Shown in pieces: positions 17,062 to 24,237 of a stretch of DNA of 64,000 bases. The stretch is from the NCBI GenBank assembly GCA_900541855.1, contig UQLD01000003.1, positions 56,496 through 120,495 on the forward strand. Direction: 5' to 3'. The notes below the pieces were generated by a model that was not told where the DNA came from, searched no databases, and saw nothing but the letters and a program-made list of their open reading frames with translations. The DNA comes from an uncultured Collinsella sp. (GTDB lineage: Bacteria > Actinomycetota > Coriobacteriia > Coriobacteriales > Coriobacteriaceae). Positions within the stretch are counted from its first letter, which is position 1. Each line of letters opens with the position of its first letter. The position numbers and the translations under genes were made by a program.

Positions 17062-17141
17062 TTGGGACGGAGCTTTTTTGACTACTTTTGCAGCCCGATT
17101 GCCAGAGCAGCCAATGAGTAGTCAAAATAGTCCGATCCCAA
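17062..17141. repeat. Inverted repeat with GACTACT arms
   Basis: 29-bp imperfect arms 17062-17090 (TTGGGACGG...TTTTTTGACTAC) and 17113-17141 enclose a 22-nt core. It is intergenic, between the SRP RNA and the tadA-glxK gene, and contains no gene. Confidence 0.7.
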
Positions 17142-17175
17142 AATGACCGGCTTGGTGCCGCACCACAGAAAGGGC

Positions 17176-17307
17176 CCATCTACTACGTTTAGGCCGCAGG
17201 GGTCAACCATAGCCGGCTTTTTCGAAAATCGGCAAGCTTTCTACCTGCGGTTTTGTTTTTGCAAATTCCGGGATGGTCGAAGGTGGCCGGTTTAACGTAG
17301 TAGATGG
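17176..17307. repeat. Inverted repeat with CCATCTACTACGTT arms
   Basis: 35-bp imperfect arms (17176-17210 and 17273-17307) start CCATCTACTACGTT and end with its complement. The 62-nt interior includes GCAAATTCCGGG, a string also found twice in the 62-bp tandem repeat at 10.6 kb. Confidence 0.7.
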
Positions 17308-17373
17308 TCGCATTTCGTGGCAAACGGTCCGACCCAAGGCACAAGGCGGCCAACCTCGAATGGCCATTCTCGA

Positions 17374-17440
17374 AGTTGCGGTGGAATACGGACTGAATTG
17401 GCCCCTTAAAGGCAAAAACGCTCCGTATTTCACCGCGACT
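17374..17440. repeat. 65-bp palindromic element, copy 2 (GTTGCGGTGGAATA family)
   Basis: Arms 17374-17392 and 17422-17440 (AGTTGCGGTGGAATACGGA) are 19 bp with two mismatches. The terminal 14 bp and the loop string TTAAAGG match the copy at 1925-1988; the bases between differ but still pair. It lies just downstream of the tadA-glxK stop. Confidence 0.8.
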
Positions 17441-17457
17441 TATCGAGGGGATGGGTT

Positions 17458-19239
17458 TTAGATACGGCCAAGGTCGTAGGATCGAGCGGCCGCTTCGCCG
17501 GCGCAGATGAGGTTGGTTGTGGCTTCTTGCGGATCGAGTGCCTGTTCCAGGCCCATGGGTTTGCGGCAAATCGGCAGTACAAGGTCGATGCCTTGCCCAT
17601 ACACCGCATCCAGGTTATCAGCGCGACCGCCCACGACAGCAATCACCGGCTTGCCATATCGCTTCGCACGACGGGCCACACCCACCGGCGCCTTACCGGC
17701 GGCGGACTGCTCATCCATATTGCCCTCGCCCGTTATGACCAGGTTGACATCGCGTACGCGCTCGTCAAACCCAATCAGATCGAGCACCGTCTCCACGCCC
17801 GAACGCAGCTCCGCACCGAGCGCCAGTAACGCCGCGCCCAAGCCACCGGCAGCGCCCGCGCCGGGTACACCGAGCACCGAGCCAAATGTCCGTGCGCCCT
17901 CGGGTGTGCGCAACAACCCCTGGGCTCGAGCTCTGGCAATCGCCGCATCGAGCAAGCGACCGTAGCCGACCATCCAGCCGTCGTATCTGCGCAGCACCTC
18001 GACATCATCCGCCGGCAGGCCCTTCTGCCCGCCAAACACCGCCAGTGCGCCTCGACGCCCCACGAGCGGATTCTCGACATCCGAAAGCACAACGATGCGA
18101 GCATCATCCAAAGCCTGCAGCGCGGGCGCCAAATCAACGCTCGCCACCTGCTCAAGGCCGGCAAGACCGGGGGCGACATCGCAGCCCCGATCATCGACCA
18201 CACGCGCGCCCAGCGCCTGCAGCATGCCGGCGCCACCGTCGTTGGTGGCACTGCCGCCCAGACCAATATAGAGTGTCCTTGCGCCCATGCGAACTGCGCG
18301 AAGCATAAGCTCGCCCACGCCATAGGTCGAAGCCGCCAACGCCGCCGACTCCATACAGCTCGAATACCCAATACCCGCCGCCTCGGCCATCTCAATTACA
18401 GCCGAGTCGCGCTCGTCGTCCACCAGCATCCGGGCAGACACGCGATCGCCCAAGGGACCTGCCACCTCACAGGTCACAATCACACCGCCGCACGCGGCGA
18501 TGGCGTCGAGCGTTCCCTCGCCACCATCTGCCAGCGGCAAAGCGTTCAGCTCGGCATCGGGCCACACACGGCGCATGCCCTCGGCAACCGCCGCCTCCGC
18601 CTGCGCGCTCGAAACGCTGCCCTTAAAGGAGTCAATCGCCAGCAGCACACGGCGGGGCCGGCGGCACGCAGGACCAAAGTCAACCGCCGTACCAGCATCC
18701 TCACCGACACCTGCAAGCGCTGCGGCGTGAGCGGCATGCGCCTCAAGATCGGCCCCACAACCGCCATCAGCGCCGCCCGCTCCGCGCAGACCGCCAAAAT
18801 AGCTAATCAGCAGCTCACGGCATTCATCCGCCAGGACCCCAGCCGTCACGTTAAACCGATGATTCAGGCGCGAATCGGCATTCAGGTCATACAGCGAACC
18901 CAGCGCGCCCGCCTTGGCATCACTCGCGCCATACACGCAGCGCCCCACGCGCGCGTTGACCATAAGGCCCGCGCACATGCAGCAGGGTTCCAACGTCACA
19001 TAAACCGTACAGTCGAAAAGGCGCCAGCGGCCAAGCGCCTGGGCAGCGGCGCACACGGCCGCAAACTCGGCATGAGCCGAAGGGTCCTGGTCGAGCTCGC
19101 GACGATTATGCGCCCGCGCGACGATCTCGCCGTCGCGCACCACTACGGCTCCGATGGGCACCTCGCCCACCGCCGCGGCGGCTCGCGCCTCCGCCAACGC
19201 CTCGCGCATGAACTTCTCGTCGATTTCGGTGATCGTCAT
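17458..19239 (-). CDS. Fusion of tRNA adenosine-34 deaminase (TadA) and glycerate kinase
   Basis: 593 residues with two unrelated enzymes in one frame. Residues about 1-155 are TadA: zinc/catalytic motif HAE in DPSAHAEFAAV and PCCMC in LEPCCMCAGL, which makes inosine at the tRNA-Arg wobble position. After an Ala/Gly-rich linker (about 155-200), residues 200-593 are a complete GlxK/GarK-type glycerate kinase. It starts VLLAIDSFKGSVSSAQA, with PLADGGEGTLDA, GLGGSATNDGGAGML and GEGNMDEQSAAGKAPVGVA. I start at ATG 19239 (GGGAAGG 7 nt upstream). No stop or frameshift separates the halves. It is divergent from tRNA-Ser. Confidence 0.9.
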   Translation of the reverse strand: MTITEIDEKFMREALAEARAAAAVGEVPIGAVVVRDGEIVARAHNRRELDQDPSAHAEFAAVCAAAQALGRWRLFDCTVYVTLEPCCMCAGLMVNARVGRCVYGASDAKAGALGSLYDLNADSRLNHRFNVTAGVLADECRELLISYFGGLRGAGGADGGCGADLEAHAAHAAALAGVGEDAGTAVDFGPACRRPRRVLLAIDSFKGSVSSAQAEAAVAEGMRRVWPDAELNALPLADGGEGTLDAIAACGGVIVTCEVAGPLGDRVSARMLVDDERDSAVIEMAEAAGIGYSSCMESAALAASTYGVGELMLRAVRMGARTLYIGLGGSATNDGGAGMLQALGARVVDDRGCDVAPGLAGLEQVASVDLAPALQALDDARIVVLSDVENPLVGRRGALAVFGGQKGLPADDVEVLRRYDGWMVGYGRLLDAAIARARAQGLLRTPEGARTFGSVLGVPGAGAAGGLGAALLALGAELRSGVETVLDLIGFDERVRDVNLVITGEGNMDEQSAAGKAPVGVARRAKRYGKPVIAVVGGRADNLDAVYGQGIDLVLPICRKPMGLEQALDPQEATTNLICAGEAAARSYDLGRI

Positions 19240-19290
19240 CGTTCGCCTTCCCTGTTGCAAATTCAAAACGATGCTATCATTACGACTCAC

Positions 19291-19380
19291 GGAGAGATGG
19301 CAGAGCGGTTGAATGCGGCGGTCTTGAAAACCGTTGAGCGCGAGAGCGTTCCGGGGGTTCGAATCCCCCTCTCTCCGCCA
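19291..19380 (+). tRNA. tRNA-Ser (anticodon UGA)
   Basis: 90 nt including an encoded CCA. The acceptor GGAGAGA pairs with TCTCTCC. The anticodon loop is CTTGAAA in a CGGT/ACCG stem, giving TGA. A long variable arm (GAGCGCGAGAGCGTTC) marks a class II serine tRNA, and the T-loop is GGTTCGAATCC. A TATCAT -10-like box lies about 15 bp upstream. It is divergent from tadA-glxK. Confidence 0.96.
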
Positions 19381-19383
19381 CTT

Positions 19384-19980
19384 CTAGTGATGCACCGGCG
19401 TCATGGTCCGCTCAAACAGCGCATCGACCACGTCGGCCATCTCGGGTCGACGCTCAAGATCGTGGCCCGATTCCCACCATATCGTGAAAAGTCGAATAAT
19501 ACCGCCGGCGACAAACTCAGACGTCGTCTCGAGTGACACGGGGGCCAGGGCATCCTCGGCAAGCACGTTCATCACACGCTCGCGGATGGAGCGGGCAATA
19601 CGGTCGCAAATAACGTTGGTCAACATGCCCGACATGCTGCTTGCCAAAATGTTATCCATGAGCTGCTCGTGCGCCAGAATCAAATCCATGGCATCGTCCA
19701 AAATCGCGTGCCGAAGCGCGCGCACATCCTCGGCAGACACTGCGCCGGCCTCATCGGGCTGTTTTTGCGGCAAGCCCGACATGAGCTCATCGATATAAAA
19801 GGCAAAGTAATCGTTCTTGTCGCGAAAGTGCTTATAGAACGTCGTGCGGCGAATCATGGCGCGGTCGCACAGCATGGCAACCGTCAGGTCCTCAAAACGA
19901 TGCTCCTCGAGAAGCTCGGTAAAGGCATCGAACAGGGCGCGGTAGGTTTTCTTGATGCGAAGGTCCACTGGTATCGCCAT
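19384..19980 (-). CDS. TetR/AcrR-family transcriptional regulator
   Basis: 198 residues. The N-terminal helix-turn-helix reads KKTYRALFDAFTELLEEHRFEDLTVAMLCDRAMIRRTTFYKHFRDK, a standard TetR DNA-binding domain. The C-terminal ligand domain ends with AGGIIRLFTIWWESG. This layout resembles the DhaS/YcbB-like TetR group often placed beside stress or transport genes. The start is at ATG 19980; the ribosome site is weak (GAGG directly adjacent), and a longer upstream extension is unlikely. Its target is not evident; lemA is the divergent neighbour. Confidence 0.85.
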   Translation of the reverse strand: MAIPVDLRIKKTYRALFDAFTELLEEHRFEDLTVAMLCDRAMIRRTTFYKHFRDKNDYFAFYIDELMSGLPQKQPDEAGAVSAEDVRALRHAILDDAMDLILAHEQLMDNILASSMSGMLTNVICDRIARSIRERVMNVLAEDALAPVSLETTSEFVAGGIIRLFTIWWESGHDLERRPEMADVVDALFERTMTPVHH

Positions 19981-20179
19981 CCTCAGGGCAAAGACAACAC
20001 TCGTCAATCTGTCGCATATCTTACACCTGTACCTCGCGCGCTTTGCCCCGGTGCCAACCCCGCCGAAAACACAACGCTTACCGGAAAGTTCGGCACGGTA
20101 AAACGTTGCGGGTATACTAGTAGCGTTATACCAACGGCAGCTGGCGCATGCCGCCGCGGCCATTCGAAACGGAGACATC

Positions 20180-20731
20180 ATGATTACCGTCATCATCGGC
20201 ATCGTTGTTGTCATTGTGATTGTCTGCGCCATCGCCGGCATCTACAACAACATGGTCACCAAGCGTAACCGCATCGATAACGCCTGGCAGAACATCGATA
20301 CGCAGCTGCAGCGCCGTAACGACCTGATCCCCAACCTGGTCGAAACCGTCAAGGGCTACGCCAAGCACGAGCAGGAGACGCTCTCCGCCGTGATCAGCGC
20401 GCGTAACACCGCCGTCAAGGCCACCACGCCCGAGGCCAAGATGGAAGCCGACAACGTGCTGACCGGCGCACTGCGCCAGCTCTTCGCTGTGGCCGAGGCC
20501 TATCCCGATCTTAAGGCAAACACCAACTTTACGCAGCTGCAGGCATCGCTCGAGGACACCGAGAACAAGATTAGCTATGCACGCCAGAGCTACAACGACT
20601 GCGTGCTCAGCTACAACAACGCCATTCAGACGTTCCCGGCTGTCATCTTTGCTGGCATCTTCCAGTTTAAGGAGCGCCAGGGCTTCGAGGCCGCTGAAGC
20701 AGCCCGCCAGGCCCCGACCGTCAAGTTCTAG
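20180..20731 (+). CDS. lemA: LemA family protein
   Basis: 183 residues. One N-terminal transmembrane helix (VIIGIVVVIVIVCAIAGIYN) is followed by a helical-bundle LemA domain with the family hallmarks NRIDNAWQNIDTQLQRRNDL and IPNLVETVKGYAKHE. The last 25 residues include FPAVIFAGIFQFKER. It is a membrane-anchored protein of uncertain role; LemA proteins often pair with TPM-domain proteins, which are not seen here. It has its own terminator. Confidence 0.93.
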   Translation: MITVIIGIVVVIVIVCAIAGIYNNMVTKRNRIDNAWQNIDTQLQRRNDLIPNLVETVKGYAKHEQETLSAVISARNTAVKATTPEAKMEADNVLTGALRQLFAVAEAYPDLKANTNFTQLQASLEDTENKISYARQSYNDCVLSYNNAIQTFPAVIFAGIFQFKERQGFEAAEAARQAPTVKF

Positions 20732-20767
20732 TAGTTTGACAGCGCATCCTTAATCGGCCAAATGCAT

Positions 20768-20815
20768 AAACCGCCCCGTCGAATGCATACTTCGACGGGG
20801 CGGTTTCCTTTTTCG
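20768..20815 (+). terminator. Terminator of lemA
   Basis: Perfect 16-bp arms AAACCGCCCCGTCGAA (20768-20783) and its complement (20791-20806), then CCTTTTT. Confidence 0.9.
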
Positions 20816-20832
20816 CGAAGGTCCCCCTCTAA

Positions 20833-21043
20833 GCGTCGTGCATTTTTAGGAGTATTCAACATAACCAAGGGCTTCGGGCGCCACGACAAATGCCAAAGAC
20901 CGCGAATATCCCTGCAAATCAAACGCTGTCAGCCCGTAACCCCACCCATCATTCGTAGAAAACATCGAGAACTCCCGATTTTTTGCCCGAAGCCGGTATG
21001 CAGGGGCCTTCGATTGCAGAATACTCGCAAAAATGCACGTCGC
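20833..21043. repeat. Long inverted repeat with TGCATTTTT arms
   Basis: 25-bp imperfect outer arms (20833-20857 and 21019-21043) contain GTGCATTTTT and GAGTATTC. A second nested pair, CTTCGGGC/GCCCGAAG, lies at 20872-20879 and 20985-20992. Between lemA and ilvE I see no gene; this element fills the gap. GTGCATTTTT also occurs alone at 28557-28566. Confidence 0.65.
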
Positions 21044-21110
21044 CACCGCCCCCACATGGCGCGAAGCAAAACAAAAGGGCGACCTTCCTTTCCGGCGCAC
21101 TCCGCAGGAC

Positions 21111-21153
21111 GAAAGAACCCCCGCCGCACAAAGTGCGCAGCGGAGGTTCTTTC
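21111..21153 (-). terminator. Terminator of ilvE
   Basis: Stem GAAAGAACC..CGC against GCG..GGTTCTTTC, arms about 19 nt with small mismatches, located about 55 bp past the ilvE stop. Confidence 0.65.
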
Positions 21154-21209
21154 ATGTCCGAGGACGCGCCGGGAGGGAGCTTACTCTCTGCCCGGACAGG
21201 AAAGGCTAA

Positions 21210-22262
21210 TTACGCGACGGTGTAAACCCAGTTGTGCTTGTCCTCGACAGCACCGGACTGAATACCAGTCAGGGTCTCGCGAAGCTTCTTCATCACGGGG
21301 CCGATCTCGGTGTAGCCAGCCGGGAAGGTCACGGTCTCATCGGCACCATAAACCTTGTTGTCGATCTCGCCCACCGGGGAGATGACGGCAGCGGTGCCGC
21401 ACAGGCCGCACTCCACAAAGGTGCCGGCCTTGACCTCGGCCCACTCGACGGGACGCTGGTCAACGGTCATGCCCAGGTCCTGAGCGACCTGAACGAGCGA
21501 GCGACGGGTGATGGAGGGCAGGATAGAGTCGGTGTGCGACTGAGGAACGACGAGGGTGCCGTCCTCCTTCACGAACAGAACGTTCGCGCCGCCAGTCTCC
21601 TCGACATAGGTGCGGGACTCGGAGTCGAGATACAGGTTCTCGGCATAGCCCTCGCGGTGAGCCTCCATCGTGGGCTTAAGGGACATGGCGTAGTTGAGGC
21701 CGGCCTTGATGTTGCCGGTGCCGTGCGGTGCGGCACGGTCATACTCGGAAACGCGCAGCTTGACGGGCTTGAGGCCACCCTTAAAGTACGGACCGACCGG
21801 GGTCACGAGAATACGGAACGTGTACTCAGGAGCGGGAGCCACGCCGATCACGTCACCGGAGCCGATCATAAACGGACGCACGTACAGGGTCGCGCCGGAG
21901 CCAAAGGGCGGAACCCAGGCGGCGTTGGCAGAAACGACCTGCTTGACGGCCTCAACGAACTTGTCCTTGGGGAACGGGGGCATCTCGAGGCGCTGGGCAG
22001 AGTTATACATACGCTCGGCGTTCATATCGGGACGGAAGCAGACGATGCTGCCGTCCTCGGCGGTGTAGGCTTTCAGGCCCTCAAAGACCTCCTGGCAGTA
22101 ATGGAAGATACCGCCGCACTCGGAGACATGCAGGGTGTGGTCGGTGGTCAGGCCGCCCTCGTCCCACTCGCCATCCTTCCAATGAGCCTCGTAGCTGTAA
22201 TCGGTCTTCATGTAGCCAAAGCCGAGGCTACCCCAATCGATATCCTTCTTCTCGACAGTCAT
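21210..22262 (-). CDS. ilvE: Branched-chain amino acid aminotransferase
   Basis: 350-residue fold-type IV PLP enzyme exchanging amino groups between Leu/Ile/Val and their 2-oxo acids. Markers: CFRPDMNAERMYNSAQRL, GTGNIKAGLNYAMSL (PLP Lys in NIKAGLNYA), YVEETGGANVLFV and ECGLCGTAAVISP. AAGGAG lies 6 nt before ATG 22262. The same frame is open about 50 codons further upstream, but that part lacks family similarity. A TACAAT -10-like box lies at 22414-22419 in the reverse sense. A second frame starting just after it runs 48 codons and ends in TGA overlapping the ilvE ATG, so a short leader peptide is possible but unproven. Confidence 0.93.
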   Translation of the reverse strand: MTVEKKDIDWGSLGFGYMKTDYSYEAHWKDGEWDEGGLTTDHTLHVSECGGIFHYCQEVFEGLKAYTAEDGSIVCFRPDMNAERMYNSAQRLEMPPFPKDKFVEAVKQVVSANAAWVPPFGSGATLYVRPFMIGSGDVIGVAPAPEYTFRILVTPVGPYFKGGLKPVKLRVSEYDRAAPHGTGNIKAGLNYAMSLKPTMEAHREGYAENLYLDSESRTYVEETGGANVLFVKEDGTLVVPQSHTDSILPSITRRSLVQVAQDLGMTVDQRPVEWAEVKAGTFVECGLCGTAAVISPVGEIDNKVYGADETVTFPAGYTEIGPVMKKLRETLTGIQSGAVEDKHNWVYTVA

Positions 22263-22491
22263 ATGTCGCTCCTTACATACACAGTTGCATACTCGCGAAC
22301 CCGCACGCAAGGACCGAGGCCGACCGCGTCGCAACGTCGCACGCCCGGAGCGTAGAGCCGGACGGGACACGCGAGCAGCATCAAAGCCGATGGCACGTCG
22401 ATTCGCATGCACGAGATTGTACTCCCCGCACGCGTCTGATAAAACGCTTTTCTTTAACTAAGTAAAGTATTTTCATTTGACCGAAGCAAAA

Positions 22492-22521
22492 AGGCCCGCC
22501 ACCGTAAGCGGTGACGGGCCT
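22492..22521 (-). terminator. Terminator of the DedA gene
   Basis: 13-bp arms AGGCCCGCCACCG and CGGTGACGGGCCT with one mismatch. In the reverse sense they are followed by TTTTT. Confidence 0.85.
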
Positions 22522-22559
22522 CAACTGTACGGTCTGCGCGCTGGCTCGAGCTAGGCGTT

Positions 22560-23198
22560 CTATTTACCCAGCTTGGCCTTAACCAGACCGACCACGGTCG
22601 GGATGATCGACACGGCAACGATGCCGATAATCAGCAGCTCAAAGTGCTCTTGCACAAAGGGAATGCCGCCAAAGAAGTAGCCCAGCAGCGTAAAGACCGT
22701 CGACCAGGTAATGCCGCCCAGCACGTTAAAGACGACAAAGTTGCGCCAGTGCATGCCGCCCATGCCAGCGATAAAGGGCACAAAGGTGCGGATAAACGGG
22801 AAGAAGCGACCCAGGAAGATGGCCAGGTGACCCCACTTGTCCAAGAAGTCCTCGGACTTTTTGATGCGCTCGGGCGTCATGGCCTTGACCTTGCCCGAAG
22901 CGATGATCTTGCGGCCAAAGAAGTGACCGATCATAAAGTTGCACTGATCGCCCAAAATGGCAGCGGCCCATGCGGTGGCCAGAAGCGCCACGATGTTAAA
23001 GCCGCCGTTGTGGGCAAAGAAACCCGAGGCGAACAGCAGCGAATCACCGGGAAGGAACGGGAAGAACACCACGCCCGTCTCGATAAAGATGATCAGGAAC
23101 ACGCAGCCGTAGGCCATAAGCGGGCCGGCGGCGATCCAGCTGGCGATCGCGGTGCGCGGGTCCTTAAGCAGCTCGGCAATAAAATTGATGAAACCCAT
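22560..23198 (-). CDS. DedA-family membrane protein
   Basis: 212 residues of the DedA/SNARE-associated family, which includes likely lipid-carrier flippases such as UptA. Signatures: FIETGVVFFPFLPGDSLLF near residue 45, then FLGRFFPFIRTFVPFIAGMGGM, which holds the conserved G-RF-P-R motif. Four to five membrane helices follow the usual pattern. I start at ATG 23198 (GAGAGG 9 nt upstream) since the upstream extension is basic and unlike the family. Monocistronic, with its own terminator. Confidence 0.9.
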   Translation of the reverse strand: MGFINFIAELLKDPRTAIASWIAAGPLMAYGCVFLIIFIETGVVFFPFLPGDSLLFASGFFAHNGGFNIVALLATAWAAAILGDQCNFMIGHFFGRKIIASGKVKAMTPERIKKSEDFLDKWGHLAIFLGRFFPFIRTFVPFIAGMGGMHWRNFVVFNVLGGITWSTVFTLLGYFFGGIPFVQEHFELLIIGIVAVSIIPTVVGLVKAKLGK

Positions 23199-23421
23199 GA
23201 AGTAAAACCTCTCAGTTGTGGGCGCGGATACGTCCAAGTTGACCAGTATACGGTTGCGGTGCCCCCTCGTGCGCAACCCCACAAAAGCATGACTCCATTA
23301 CCAGCAAGTTTGCATAACTGACACTTGTAGCGCAAAGCCGCCAAGATTGTCCTTTTTAATCCCTAGCGAATCGCTATACTTTATTGAATCGCATTGCCAT
23401 GGCGCTAAGGGAGGGCGGCCG

Positions 23422-24126
23422 GTGAGCTTTATCAATACCATTCGCGAGGACATCAAGACCGTCCAGGCGCAGGACCCCGCCGCGCAAAACGGTCTGGTCA
23501 TCTTTCTTTCCTATCCTGGCCTGCACGCCAAGTGGAACCACGTGCCCGAGCACTGGCTGTGGGAGCACGGTCATCGCTCGCTCGCCCGCGTGCTCTCGCA
23601 AATCACCCGCCACATCACCGGCGTCGAGATTCACCCTGCCGCGCAGATTGGCAAGCACTTCTTTATCGACCACGCCATGGGCGTCGTCATCGGCGAGACC
23701 ACCATTGTGGGCGACAACTGTGTGCTCTACCAGGGCGTCACGCTCGGCGGCACCGGCAACGAGACCGGCAAGCGTCACCCCACCCTGGGCAACAATGTCA
23801 CGGTGGGCACGGGCGCCAAGGTGCTCGGCAACATCTGCATCGGCAACAACGTCAAGATCGGCGGCAACTCGGTCGTCGTTAAGGACGTCCCCGACAACTG
23901 CACCGTCGTGGGCGTGCCGGGACGCATCATCAAGCGCAACGGCTGCCGTGTGTTCGAGGAGAGTTTCGACGCCAAGCAGCATCGCGAGTACATGCCCGAT
24001 GACGCCGCCGAGCAGTCCGCCCTCAACCGCCAGGGCATCACCGAGAATGCCCGCCGCGTCAAGGAACTCGAGCGAGAGGTGGCCGAGCTCAAGGCCCTCG
24101 TCGCCAAGCTCGTGGACGAACGCTAG
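23422..24126 (+). CDS. cysE: Serine O-acetyltransferase
   Basis: 234 residues. The short N-terminal helical part is followed by a left-handed beta-helix of hexapeptide repeats. These include GVEIHPAAQIGKHFFIDHAMG, VVIGETTIVGDNCVLYQGVTLGG (catalytic His/Asp neighbourhood) and GNETGKRHPTLGNNVTVG. It makes O-acetylserine for cysteine synthesis. No cysK is adjacent. The start is GTG 23422, with AAGGGAGGG 7 nt upstream. The C-terminal 40 residues form a predicted coiled coil (ENARRVKELEREVAELKALV). A TATACT -10 box lies at 23375-23380. Confidence 0.92.
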   Translation: MSFINTIREDIKTVQAQDPAAQNGLVIFLSYPGLHAKWNHVPEHWLWEHGHRSLARVLSQITRHITGVEIHPAAQIGKHFFIDHAMGVVIGETTIVGDNCVLYQGVTLGGTGNETGKRHPTLGNNVTVGTGAKVLGNICIGNNVKIGGNSVVVKDVPDNCTVVGVPGRIIKRNGCRVFEESFDAKQHREYMPDDAAEQSALNRQGITENARRVKELEREVAELKALVAKLVDER

Positions 24127-24164
24127 GAACGCAAGCGGCACAAAACGACATCGGCATCAACGCA

Positions 24165-24199
24165 AAGGCGCGCCAGGGAATTCATCCCCGGCGCGCCTT
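24165..24199 (+). terminator. Terminator of cysE
   Basis: Arms AAGGCGCGCC and GGCGCGCCTT, perfect 10 bp, then TATTT. Confidence 0.8.
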
Positions 24200-24206
24200 A
24201 TTTGTG

Positions 24207-24237
24207 ATGTGGCAAAGAGACTGTCCCTTTGTCACAT
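24207..24237. repeat. GGGACAG-family hairpin 3
   Basis: 15-bp arms ATGTGGCAAAGAGAC and GTCCCTTTGTCACAT around a single T, with two mismatches. It abuts the stop codon of the exporter gene. The centre matches hairpin 2; the outer stem is different. Confidence 0.75.

Noticed and set aside
22263..22440. T-box upstream of ilvE
   Set aside because: No T-box bulge sequence or specifier/antiterminator arrangement; only a possible short leader frame.
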